Counted from the stretch's first letter, positions 1 to 6,604 are shown. The stretch is DNA of 10,510 nt from Betaproteobacteria bacterium RIFCSPLOWO2_02_FULL_62_17 (GCA_001770355.1 MEQV01000302.1:1325-11834); one strand, 5' to 3'. Notes: a model not told the origin generated them from the letters alone. Made by a program: numbers and translations.

Positions 1-2
1 CT

Positions 3-629
3 GAAGCCGATGTGATCTTCGAGGACGGGCGCTTCGTGGTGTCTGGCACCGATCGCGCCCTGACTTTCGGAGAGATCGTGCGTGCCGCGTTCAGCGTGCA
101 TAAGCTGCCGCCGGATCTGAGTGGCGGTCTGGATAGCAGCGTTACTTACGCACCGCAGGAGCCCAGCTATCCCAACGGTTGCCATGTCTGCGAGGTTGAG
201 ATCGATCCGGACACCGGCGCGCTGGCGATCCTGCGCTACGTGGTGGCCGATGATGTCGGCCGTGTCATCAACCATGCCATTGTCGAAGGCCAGGTTCACG
301 GCGGTGTCGCGCAAGGTGCCGGTCAGGCGCTGTTCGAGACCGTAATCTACGAGCGCGACAGCGGCCAACTGGTGACCGGCTCGTTCATGGATTACGCCAT
401 GCCCCGGGCGGACGACCTGCCCGCGATACAAATCCTCTCCAATGAAGTGCCGTGCACCACCAATCCCCTGGGCGTGAAAGGGGCCGGCGAGGCGGGTGTG
501 ATCGGCGCCATCCCGGCGGTCATCGGCGCCGTGGTCGATGCGCTGCGCCCGCTTGGCATCCGTCATATCGATATGCCGGCAACGCCCGAGCGGATCTGGC
601 GCGCCATTCAGGACGCGCGTACCGACTGA
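3..629 (+). CDS. Xanthine dehydrogenase-family molybdopterin-binding large subunit, C-terminal part (5' end outside window)
   Basis: This is the C-terminal end of a molybdenum hydroxylase large subunit, the chain that carries the Mo-molybdopterin cofactor and hydroxylates the substrate with water-derived oxygen. The frame is open to the window edge, so the gene starts upstream. Visible family signatures are VCEVEIDPDTG, DDVGRVIN, GQVHGGVAQGAGQAL, GSFMDYAMPRAD, and NPLGVKGAGEAG. The last contains the Glu (codon 489-491) at the position of the conserved active-site base of this family. The chain ends with the usual TPERIWRAI. It is paralogous to the complete large subunit at 2863-5229: about 145 residues align without gaps and somewhat over half are identical by hand count. 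No FAD or 2Fe-2S subunit gene follows it; they may lie upstream. The substrate cannot be told from this fragment. Confidence 0.93.
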   Translation, partial: EADVIFEDGRFVVSGTDRALTFGEIVRAAFSVHKLPPDLSGGLDSSVTYAPQEPSYPNGCHVCEVEIDPDTGALAILRYVVADDVGRVINHAIVEGQVHGGVAQGAGQALFETVIYERDSGQLVTGSFMDYAMPRADDLPAIQILSNEVPCTTNPLGVKGAGEAGVIGAIPAVIGAVVDALRPLGIRHIDMPATPERIWRAIQDARTD

Positions 630-831
630 CACGCCTGCTTTGGCCCGTGCGTTGCACATCAAGATTGAAATTACGTGCCATTCCTATGACAGCTTGCTCG
701 ACACCAAACGATTCAAACTGATTCCAGACTCGGCTGCCTGGATGGCAAGAGTTCAATTTGTTTGTCCCACGCTGTGGCATCGAACTCCGCGAACCAGCGT
801 CGCGCTCACGGACTGGCCGAACGTTCACAAT

Positions 832-864
832 GAGGGGCGCGCGCTGCTCTTGCGCGCGTCCCTC
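832..864. terminator. Strong GC-rich hairpin, probable terminator of the minus-strand gene
   Basis: Arms 832-844 and 852-864 pair over 13 bp with one G-T wobble and a 7-base loop. The hairpin lies 12 bases beyond the stop codon of the minus-strand gene that ends at 877, and between two convergent genes, so it could stop transcription from both sides. Neither side has a convincing T-run, so it is a weak intrinsic-terminator call. It could equally be a 3'-end stabilising structure. Confidence 0.45.
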
Positions 865-876
865 TCGATTGTGCTG

Positions 877-1341
877 TTAGGCCATCTCAATTAACCGCAG
901 TGCATCCTGTATCTTCCGCAACCCCACCCGACCTATCACAGGGACACGCAGGAGCTTTTCTGGTTTGCAATTCATCAGATCCTCGACGGTCCGGATACCC
1001 TCGTTCAGTAGCGCGTGCAAAGTTATTGTGGGGAGGCTAGAAATCCTCCGGACTGAGCTATACAACGTGAGCGCAGGGTCATCGTCCATTTGCTCCAAAA
1101 ACGCGTCTACGTACTGCCGCAGTATCTGCAGACATGCCCGAGATAGCTCCGGCGGCTGGAGAGAGCGATAGAGCTCTGGGTCTAGCCTCCGACAAACCTC
1201 GTGGACCAGTTGATTACATCGACCAGTTGACAACCCCCACTCTCGCGCCACGGACGATACCGTTCGGCCCTCGAGAACCGCCCGAGCGATCGCGCGATTC
1301 CGGCTCCCCAGTTCCATGCGTAGGGTATGGTTGGTCTTCAT
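877..1341 (-). CDS. Small protein with sigma-R4-like HTH and RNA polymerase alpha-CTD-like domain
   Basis: This 154-aa protein has two recognisable parts. Residues about 14-52 form a helix-turn-helix of the sigma-70 region 4 type (RAIARAVLEGRTVSSVAREW, then GLSTGRCNQLVHEVCRRL). Residues about 100-150 resemble the C-terminal domain of the RNA polymerase alpha subunit: a helix-hairpin-helix pattern with LPTITLHALLNEGIRTVEDL, then LLRVPVIGRVGLRKIQDAL. A helical linker (about 60-95) joins them. Both domains bind DNA in their parent families, so a transcription-related or DNA-binding role is likely, but I know of no specific function. The gene stands alone, antisense to its neighbours, beside mobile-element remnants, which suggests accessory DNA. 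The ATG at 1341 has only a weak upstream ribosome-binding sequence. A hairpin at 832-864 closes the gene. Confidence 0.78.
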   Translation of the reverse strand: MKTNHTLRMELGSRNRAIARAVLEGRTVSSVAREWGLSTGRCNQLVHEVCRRLDPELYRSLQPPELSRACLQILRQYVDAFLEQMDDDPALTLYSSVRRISSLPTITLHALLNEGIRTVEDLMNCKPEKLLRVPVIGRVGLRKIQDALRLIEMA

Positions 1342-1468
1342 GGCCTAGACAGAATGGCTTTGAATCAGTGGAAGGCGGCCCGCCTCCGCGGTAACGTGGA
1401 TTGCGCGGGGAACGCGTAGAGCCACAGGTTTGGCACGGTGGCACAAACACACTGAACGGAGGCAGGCC

Positions 1469-1762
1469 ATGGAAAAGTCTAGCAAGATTTTCGTTGGAAT
1501 GGATGTGCACAAGGAATCGATCGATATCACGCTGGCCGAGCAAGGAGGCGAGATGCGCCGGCTGGGGCAGATCGGCGGGGACAGGAGTTCTTTGCTGAAG
1601 ATGGTGAGGCGACAGCAATCCAAGGGTGGGGAACTGGTGTTCGTGTACGAAGCCGGGCCGTGTGGGTTTTGGATCTATCGGGAGATCAGGGCGCTGGGGG
1701 AGGCCTGCATGGTGGTATCGCCGGCGTTGGTACCCAGGCGCGCAGGTGATAATGTGAAGACA
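1469..1762 (+). pseudogene. IS110-family transposase, truncated N-terminal fragment
   Basis: About 98 codons match the N-terminus of IS110-family DEDD transposases (RuvC-like fold). FVGMDVHKESIDITLAE holds the first acidic residue (D12) and VYEAGPCGFWIYREI holds the second (E61); the SPALVPRRAGDNVKT block follows. In intact members that block continues into a D-R-R-D type motif with the remaining acidic residues. Here the similarity stops right after KT (1760-1762) and the sequence switches to an inverted tyrosine-recombinase remnant. The open frame runs to 1951 but codes unrelated antisense sequence past the junction. The ATG at 1469 has a good ribosome-binding site, GGAGG at 1458-1462, so the 5' end of the gene is intact. 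The protein cannot be an active transposase because the rest of the catalytic domain and the Tnp20 domain are missing. Confidence 0.85.
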
Positions 1763-1988
1763 ACAGCACCGGATTGTGATGTACCTGCCAGAACTCACGC
1801 AGCAGATTCAATGTCGCTCCTGGCAAGGGGACAAGGCGGTCCTTGTTGCCTTTGGCGTCGCGAATATGCACACGCCCACGTTCGGCATCGATATCTCCCA
1901 CCTGAAGCCGTAGCCCCTCGCCCAGACGCAGCCCGAGACTGTAGAGAGTAAAGAAGAACACCCGATAACTGAGGGTACGGGTGGCGTC
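1761..1988 (-). pseudogene. Tyrosine recombinase catalytic-domain fragment (both ends lost)
   Basis: On the minus strand, 1988 to 1761 encodes part of the catalytic domain of a phage-integrase-type tyrosine recombinase. DATRTLSYRVFFFTLYSLGL is followed by RLGEGLRLQVGDID, which includes the first catalytic Arg in the GLRLGE context. RDAKGNKDRLVPLP then carries the beta-hairpin Lys. The similarity ends at EFWQVHHNPVLL, where intact relatives continue with FPN and then the HxxR and Tyr motifs. Those motifs are absent because the DNA passes into the IS110 fragment at about 1760. The upstream end is fused out of frame to a different recombinase N-terminus. This style of recombinase is, from memory, often found with IS91-like elements; no such transposase is present here. 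The fragment is certainly non-functional. Confidence 0.8.
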
Positions 1989-2388
1989 GGTCGCGGGCGT
2001 ACTGCTCGTACTCGGTCAGCGACTTCTTCATAGCCGCCGGGACCTGAAGTCTTGACGTGTCAATGCGAGTGTGTTCGAGGCGGCCATCGCGGGCAATGTC
2101 ACCCAGCACCTTGATAAGAAACGGAATGTGCCGCCGCCACTCCTCCTTCGCCTTGGCATGTTCCCCGTTCTGCAGCCGGTAAGCGTCCTCGAAGCGCGCC
2201 GCCAAATGCTCGGAATACTCCTCTCCCAGATTCATCTCGCGACAGAACCTCAACAGATGCTCCCAGACCGTGCGGTACCGCCTCAGCGATCGTCTGCTGT
2301 AGTGATGCTTCTCCAGTTCGCCCAAGGCGTGTGAAACCAGCCGATTAAGCGGCAGATTGGATTCGGTTTGTTGCTCGGATAAGTCCAT
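1981..2388 (-). pseudogene. Tyrosine recombinase/integrase N-terminal (core-binding) fragment
   Basis: Reading leftwards from 2388, about 136 residues resemble the N-terminal SAM-like core-binding region of long (about 400 aa) integrases. Motifs are SRRSLRRYRTVWEHLLRFCR, LGEEYSEHLAARFEDAYR, WRRHIPFLIKVLGDIARDGR and MKKSLTEYEQYARDRRH. After DRRH (codons 1992-1981) the frame becomes the out-of-phase reading of the other recombinase fragment, so the middle of the gene is missing. The ATG at 2388 is preferred over the TTG at 2394 because GAGGAGG lies six bases upstream of it (complement of 2395-2401). The promoter side is intact and contains the ATGTGCAG repeats at 2447-2554. The truncated product may still be made and could still bind DNA, but it cannot recombine. 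Confidence 0.75.
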
Positions 2389-2446
2389 GACCAACCTCCT
2401 CGAAAAGGGCGACAGCGATGGCCGCCGGGAGGATGATCATGAAACT

Positions 2447-2511
2447 TTATGTGCAGTAATCCAACGCTAACGCCTTGTCCGAAAGGCACTTGCCCATGTC
2501 ACTGCACATAA
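2447..2511. repeat. 11-bp inverted repeat with nested hairpin, upstream of the integrase remnant
   Basis: TTATGTGCAGT at 2447-2457 and ACTGCACATAA at 2501-2511 are exact inverted copies, separated by 43 bases. Between them GCCTT (2472-2476) and AAGGC (2483-2487) form a smaller inverted repeat. The half-site ATGTGCAG recurs in the palindrome just downstream. The position before the integrase start fits a recombination (att-like) or autoregulatory site; this role is inferred. Confidence 0.55.
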
Positions 2512-2528
2512 CAACTTCCTTTCCATAA

Positions 2529-2554
2529 ATCAAATGTGCAGCTGCACATTTGAT
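2529..2554. repeat. Perfect 26-bp palindrome containing ATGTGCAG half-sites
   Basis: The arm ATCAAATGTGCAG (2529-2541) is followed directly by its exact reverse complement (2542-2554), with no spacer. Its core has the same ATGTGCAG half-site as the inverted repeat at 2447-2511. Such symmetry fits binding by a dimeric protein: a recombinase core site or a repressor operator. No T-run follows it, so a terminator is unlikely. Confidence 0.7.
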
Positions 2555-2643
2555 CTATACCCATGTGATGAACCGCGGGGCGCGCGGCACGCGCAGCCCG
2601 CTCGATCGCCTTGAGCAAGCGCGGGCCCGCTACAGCGTTACTT

Positions 2644-2658
2644 AAATGTTAAACATTT
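2644..2658. promoter_or_regulatory. Possible operator upstream of the Mo-hydroxylase gene
   Basis: AAATGTT and AACATTT are inverted around a single A. The site lies about 205 bases before the start at 2863 in an otherwise gene-free, locally AT-rich stretch. It looks like a small dyad operator, but no regulator gene in the window can be paired with it. The rest of 2555-2862 holds no gene that I can support and no clear sigma-70 promoter. Confidence 0.3.
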
Positions 2659-2862
2659 TGCAGCGCCTGACTGGGATGGGCGTGCGTTTCTGGCATGTCA
2701 AGTTGTCAATACTGGTAAAATGACTTTTGAATATTCACTGCTTGGCAGGCGCATGACCAGAGGTCCCGGCCTGCCGGTGCGGCATCGATGATGCATTCGC
2801 TTTGATCAATTCCCCGCGACGCTCTATATTCCCGGTCTTGGCAATAATCCTGAAAGTGTTTT

Positions 2863-5229
2863 ATGAGTGACGCCCCCGCATCCACCGCCATGGGCCAGCC
2901 CGTCCGCCGCAAGGAGGACCTGCGCCTTTTGACCGGACGCGGCCGCTACAGCGACGATCTCAACCTTCCCGGGCAGGCTTATGCGGCGATGCTGCGCTCG
3001 CCGCATGCGCATGCGCGCATCCTTTCCATCGATTCTTCCGCCGCGCTCAAGGTGCCCGGCGTGCTGGCCGTCTATACCGGCGCGGATCTCGCCGCCGAGG
3101 GCATCGGGGCGATCGAGCCCGACTACAATTTCATGGGCTCAATCGAAGTTCAGCGCGCGATGCCCGATGTGGTGCTGGTGAATCGCGACGGCTCGGACAT
3201 GTTTGCTTCGCCCTACCACCTGCTCGCGCGCGACCGCGCGCGCTTCAACGGCCAGTCGGTGGCGATGGTGATTGCCGAGACGGTGGGTGCCGCGAAAGAC
3301 GGCGCCGAGGCCATCGAGATCGATTACGAGCCGCTGCCGGCGGTGACGGCGACGCGCGATGCCGCCAGGCCCGGTGCGCCGCGCCTGTGGGATAACGCGC
3401 CCTCCAACATCTGTCTGGATGCCGAGCACGGCGACGCGGCTGCCGTGGCGGCGGCTTTCGCGAGGGCCAAGCATGTGGCGCGCCTCGATACCTGGATCTC
3501 GCGCGTCACCGGTGTGCCGATGGAGCCGCGCACCGCGGTGGGTCATTACGACGCGACCACCGGGCGGTACACGCTGCATGCGGGCAGCGGCGGCGTGCAC
3601 CGCCAGAAGCGCGAGCTGTCGATGATCCTCAACGTGCCGCTGCAGTCGGTGCGCGTGGTGACGCACGATATCGGCGGCAATTTCGGCACCAAGAATTCGC
3701 TGTTTCCCGAATTCCCGCTGGTGGCGTGGGCCTCGAAGCGGCTGGGCAGGCCGGTGAAATGGACCTGCGAGCGCAGCGAAGCGTTTCTCTCCGACTACCA
3801 GGGGCGCGATCTGGTGGCCGATGCGGAGCTTGCCCTGGATGGGGAGGGCAACTTCCTCGCGCTGCGCGGTAATCTGCTCTCCAACCTGGGCGCGCACGCG
3901 GCCTCCATCATTCCGCTGCGCAAGGGGGTCTCCATCATCACCGGCCTGTACCGTGTTCCGGCGATTCATTTCAGTGCCCGGGCGGTACTGTCCAACACCG
4001 CCTCGACCATTCCCTACCGCAGCGCCGGGCGCCCGGAGGCGATGTACATCATCGAGCGCCTCATCGAGATCGCGGCGCGCGATTTCGGTTTCAACGCGAT
4101 CGAGTTGCGCCGCCGCAACATCATTCCCGCCAAGGCCTTGCCTTACCGCAATGCTTCGGGGGTCACCTACGACAGCGGCGAATATGAAAAGGGCATGGAC
4201 TGGGCGCTCGAGATCGCCGACTGGAAGGGTTTCGCGGCGCGCCGCGCCGAGGCGCAAAAGCGCGGCCAACTGCGCGGCATCGGTTTCTCCAACTACATCG
4301 AGCTCACCATGGGCTTCCCGCGCGAGTGGGCGCAGGTCACGGTGAAGCCCGAAGGCGTCGTGGAAGTCGCGGTGGGCACGCTCTCCAGCGGGCAGGGCCA
4401 TGAAACCAGCTTCACCCAGTGCGTGAGCGAATGGCTCGGCGTGCCCTTCGAAAAAGTACACCTGGTGCAGGGGGACACCGACCGCATTCCCGTAGGCGGC
4501 GGTTCGCACTCGGGCCGCTCCATGCGCATGGCCGGATTCGTCATGGGCCGGGCGACCGATGCGGTGATTGCGCGCGGCAAGCGCATCGCGGCGCACATGC
4601 TCGAAGTGGCCCTGGCCGACATCGAATTTTCGGGCGGAAACTTCAGCGTGAAAGGCACCGACCGCAGGCAAAGCATTTTCGAGGTGGCCAAAGCTGCGCA
4701 GAGCAGCACCGCTCTGCCCGCGGACCTGCGCGGTCCGCTCGCCGAGGAGCACGAGCAGCTTTTCAAGGACGGCGGCTATCCCTACGGCGGACAGGTCTGC
4801 GAAGTGGAGATCGATCCTGACACCGGCGCGGTGCAGATCGTGCGTCACGCGGCGGTGGACGACGTGGGCCGGGCCATCAACCCGCTCATTCTGCACGGCC
4901 AGACGCATGGCGCCATTGTGCAGGGGTCCGGGCAGATCATGGGCGAGCACTGCCATTACGACGCGGAATCCGGACAGTTGCTGTCGGGCTCCTTCATGGA
5001 TTACCCGATGCCGCGCGCCGATCAGTACCCGTCGTTCGTCACCGAGCTGATGGAAGTGCCCTCGCCATCGAACCCGCTGGGGGTGCGCGCCGGCGGCGAG
5101 GGCGGCACCACGCCGGCGCTGGCCGCCGTCACCAATGCCATCGTCGACGCGCTGGCCGGGTTCGGTGTAAAACACATCGAAATGCCCGTCACGCCCGAGC
5201 GCGTGTGGCGCGCGATCGCGGGAAGGTAG
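2863..5229 (+). CDS. Xanthine dehydrogenase-family molybdopterin-binding large subunit (CoxL/CutL-like)
   Basis: This 788-aa chain has the normal length for the large, Mo-cofactor-binding subunit of three-component molybdenum hydroxylases. The N-terminal a/b hammerhead domain is seen as VRRKEDLRLLTGRGRYSDD (about 15-32) and LRSPHAHARI (44-53). The Mo-binding part has DIGGNFGTKN (269-278), IPYRSAGRPEA (383-393), the VCEVEIDPDTG and DDVGRAIN blocks, GSFMDYPMPRAD, and NPLGVRAGGEGG with the presumed catalytic Glu746. The active-site loop lacks the AYRCSFR motif of true (form I) CO dehydrogenases, so CO oxidation is unlikely. Oxidation of an aldehyde, an N-heterocycle or a related compound is more likely, with the substrate unknown. 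No signal peptide is evident, which fits a cytoplasmic enzyme. FAD and 2Fe-2S partner genes are not adjacent. The ribosome-binding site before the ATG is weak. The hydrolase 61 bases downstream may be co-transcribed. Confidence 0.93.
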   Translation: MSDAPASTAMGQPVRRKEDLRLLTGRGRYSDDLNLPGQAYAAMLRSPHAHARILSIDSSAALKVPGVLAVYTGADLAAEGIGAIEPDYNFMGSIEVQRAMPDVVLVNRDGSDMFASPYHLLARDRARFNGQSVAMVIAETVGAAKDGAEAIEIDYEPLPAVTATRDAARPGAPRLWDNAPSNICLDAEHGDAAAVAAAFARAKHVARLDTWISRVTGVPMEPRTAVGHYDATTGRYTLHAGSGGVHRQKRELSMILNVPLQSVRVVTHDIGGNFGTKNSLFPEFPLVAWASKRLGRPVKWTCERSEAFLSDYQGRDLVADAELALDGEGNFLALRGNLLSNLGAHAASIIPLRKGVSIITGLYRVPAIHFSARAVLSNTASTIPYRSAGRPEAMYIIERLIEIAARDFGFNAIELRRRNIIPAKALPYRNASGVTYDSGEYEKGMDWALEIADWKGFAARRAEAQKRGQLRGIGFSNYIELTMGFPREWAQVTVKPEGVVEVAVGTLSSGQGHETSFTQCVSEWLGVPFEKVHLVQGDTDRIPVGGGSHSGRSMRMAGFVMGRATDAVIARGKRIAAHMLEVALADIEFSGGNFSVKGTDRRQSIFEVAKAAQSSTALPADLRGPLAEEHEQLFKDGGYPYGGQVCEVEIDPDTGAVQIVRHAAVDDVGRAINPLILHGQTHGAIVQGSGQIMGEHCHYDAESGQLLSGSFMDYPMPRADQYPSFVTELMEVPSPSNPLGVRAGGEGGTTPALAAVTNAIVDALAGFGVKHIEMPVTPERVWRAIAGR

Positions 5230-5233
5230 ATCT

Positions 5234-5268
5234 GTAGCTTGGGGTGGGCAACGCGAACCCCAAGCTAC
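5234..5268. repeat. REP-like intergenic hairpin repeat
   Basis: GTAGCTTGGGGT (5234-5245) pairs perfectly with 5257-5268 around an 11-base loop, forming a 12-bp stem. It fills the short gap between the Mo-hydroxylase and the hydrolase. The form, a long perfect stem centred on TTGGGG/CCCCAA in a small intergenic gap, looks like dispersed REP-type repeats of proteobacteria. No T-run follows. It may protect the upstream mRNA 3' end or reduce read-through. Confidence 0.6.
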
Positions 5269-5290
5269 TCAAACCGCAGGAGGAAAAGAA

Positions 5291-6541
5291 ATGCAGCAAG
5301 GTACGGCGGAAATGATGGCGTCCGGCGAGCCGGATTGTCGGCGATGGATCCAGCAACGCTGGCTCATCGACAATATCATTCGTTCAAACGGCGTCGAATT
5401 CGACCAGGGCCGCCTGTCGGTAATCCAGGCGCTGGCCGGCGTGGAGGTGGCCCCCGAGGTTGCCATGCTGAAGGCGCGCATGCAGAAGTTCGACGACATC
5501 GCGCCGCTGCTGGAGGCGCAGGCGCGCCGCCGCGAGGCGCGGGCGCTGGCCTTGGAAGGGGAGGGCAACGCGGCCAGCGCCGCGGAGAATTATTTCGTTG
5601 CCACGCACTACTGGGCCACGGCGCAATGGCCGATCCTGCAGAACAACGATCTCAACCGTTTCTACAACGACAGAAAACGCGAGTGCTACGGTCATTACGG
5701 GCGCCTGGCCGATCACCCTGTCGAAGCCGTGTGGATTCCGTTCCAGGGCAAAAAGCTGCCGGCCTGGCTGCACCTGCCGCCCGGCTACCGCAGCGGCAAA
5801 TTGCCCGCGGTGGTGGTGATCTCCGGCATGGACGGCTACAAGGAGCGCGATACGCCGCTCTATGGCGACCGCTGGATGCGCCGCGGCATGGCGGTACTCA
5901 CGGTCGACGGGCCGGGGCAGTACGAGAGCGCGCTGCTGGGCATTGCGGTGACCGTGCCCGCATGGCTGGAGGCCGGCCGTGCCATCTATGAGTGGCTGGC
6001 CGCGCGTCCCGAAATCGATGCGGAGCGCATCGGCATCAGCGGCCGCAGCTTCGGCTCGTTCTTTGTCACCATCGCCATGGCCGGCGAACCGCGCTACCGG
6101 GCCGGGGTGGTCTCGGGCACGATTCACGAACCGGGTTGCCGCAGCATCTTCGAGGAGGCACCGCCCACCTTCAAGCGGCGCTTCATGTATATGGCGGGCT
6201 ACCGCGACGAGGCGGCGTTTGACGAGTTCGCGAAAACCCTTACCTGGGAAGGTCAGGCGCAAAACATCCGCGCCCCTTATCTGTGCGTCACCGGAGAATT
6301 CGACGCCTTGAGTCCACTTCGATACACCGAGGACCTTTTCAAGGCGCTCGCCGGACCGAAGGTGCTGATGATCTACCAGGGCGCCGGACACGCGGTATCG
6401 GCGGTGCCCTCGGCCAATCTCGGTCCTTACTTTCCGACGCTCATGGCCGACTGGCTCGCCGCGCGCCTCTCGGGAAAGGCGCTGGTGAGCGAGCGCTGGT
6501 GGGTCGATGCCAACGGCAATGTGACGCGCAAGCTGTTCTGA
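5291..6541 (+). CDS. Alpha/beta hydrolase with helical N-terminal domain, FrsA / 2,6-dihydropseudooxynicotine hydrolase-like
   Basis: This 416-aa protein has a helical N-terminal region (about 1-145, including NYFVATHYWATAQWPI and LNRFYNDRKRECYGHYG) followed by an alpha/beta-hydrolase core. The core begins at VEAVWIPFQGKKLPAWLHLP. The oxyanion-hole loop is VVISGMDGYKER. The nucleophile is Ser253 in G-R-S-F-G (251-255), the acid is Asp338 in TGEFDALSP, and the base is His367 in GAGHAV, so the triad is complete. The layout matches the DUF1100/FrsA-like group, whose best-known enzyme cleaves a C-C bond in bacterial nicotine breakdown. In that pathway the genes sit beside molybdenum hydroxylases, as this one does. 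A C-C or ester hydrolase acting after the neighbouring oxidase is therefore plausible but unproven. AGGAGG at 5278-5283 fixes the ATG at 5291. No signal peptide is visible. Confidence 0.85.
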   Translation: MQQGTAEMMASGEPDCRRWIQQRWLIDNIIRSNGVEFDQGRLSVIQALAGVEVAPEVAMLKARMQKFDDIAPLLEAQARRREARALALEGEGNAASAAENYFVATHYWATAQWPILQNNDLNRFYNDRKRECYGHYGRLADHPVEAVWIPFQGKKLPAWLHLPPGYRSGKLPAVVVISGMDGYKERDTPLYGDRWMRRGMAVLTVDGPGQYESALLGIAVTVPAWLEAGRAIYEWLAARPEIDAERIGISGRSFGSFFVTIAMAGEPRYRAGVVSGTIHEPGCRSIFEEAPPTFKRRFMYMAGYRDEAAFDEFAKTLTWEGQAQNIRAPYLCVTGEFDALSPLRYTEDLFKALAGPKVLMIYQGAGHAVSAVPSANLGPYFPTLMADWLAARLSGKALVSERWWVDANGNVTRKLF

Positions 6542-6556
6542 GCGCGGCGAACTCCG

Positions 6557-6589
6557 GCGGGTCCGCGATAATCCCGCGCTTCGATTTTT
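6557..6589 (+). terminator. Weak terminator candidate after the hydrolase
   Basis: GCGGG (6557-6561) can pair with CCCGC (6573-6577), and five T residues follow at 6585-6589. The stem is short, and the T-run starts seven bases past it, so only weak activity would be expected. Its place just after the hydrolase stop makes it reasonable. Confidence 0.25.
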
Positions 6590-6604
6590 CAAGGCCCGCG
6601 CAAC

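Noticed and set aside
630..831. A coding or RNA gene between the first Mo-hydroxylase and the hairpin
   Set aside because: Open frames there have no recognisable motifs or ribosome-binding sites, and no tRNA-like fold was seen.
2447..2554. CRISPR array from repeated ATGTGCAG
   Set aside because: Units are only 8-11 bases, in inverted orientation and irregularly spaced; there are no spacers or cas genes.
2691..2706. A sigma-54-like promoter (TGGCATG ... TTGTC) upstream of the Mo-hydroxylase
   Set aside because: The spacing between the GG and GC positions is one base too long and the -12 GC is not present.
2801..2810. TTGATCAA as an FNR box before the Mo-hydroxylase
   Set aside because: The half-sites overlap and lack the required 4-base spacer; it is a short chance palindrome.
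3139..5175. A 678-codon open frame on the minus strand across the Mo-hydroxylase
   Set aside because: It is the antisense of a well-supported gene in GC-rich DNA, with Arg/His/Gly-rich low-complexity translation and no family motifs.
2863..5229. Naming the large subunit coxL (CO dehydrogenase)
   Set aside because: The diagnostic Cys-containing active-site loop is absent; PYRSAGR is found instead.
5384..6592. A 402-codon minus-strand frame across the hydrolase
   Set aside because: Antisense shadow; the plus-strand frame has a complete catalytic triad and a good ribosome-binding site.
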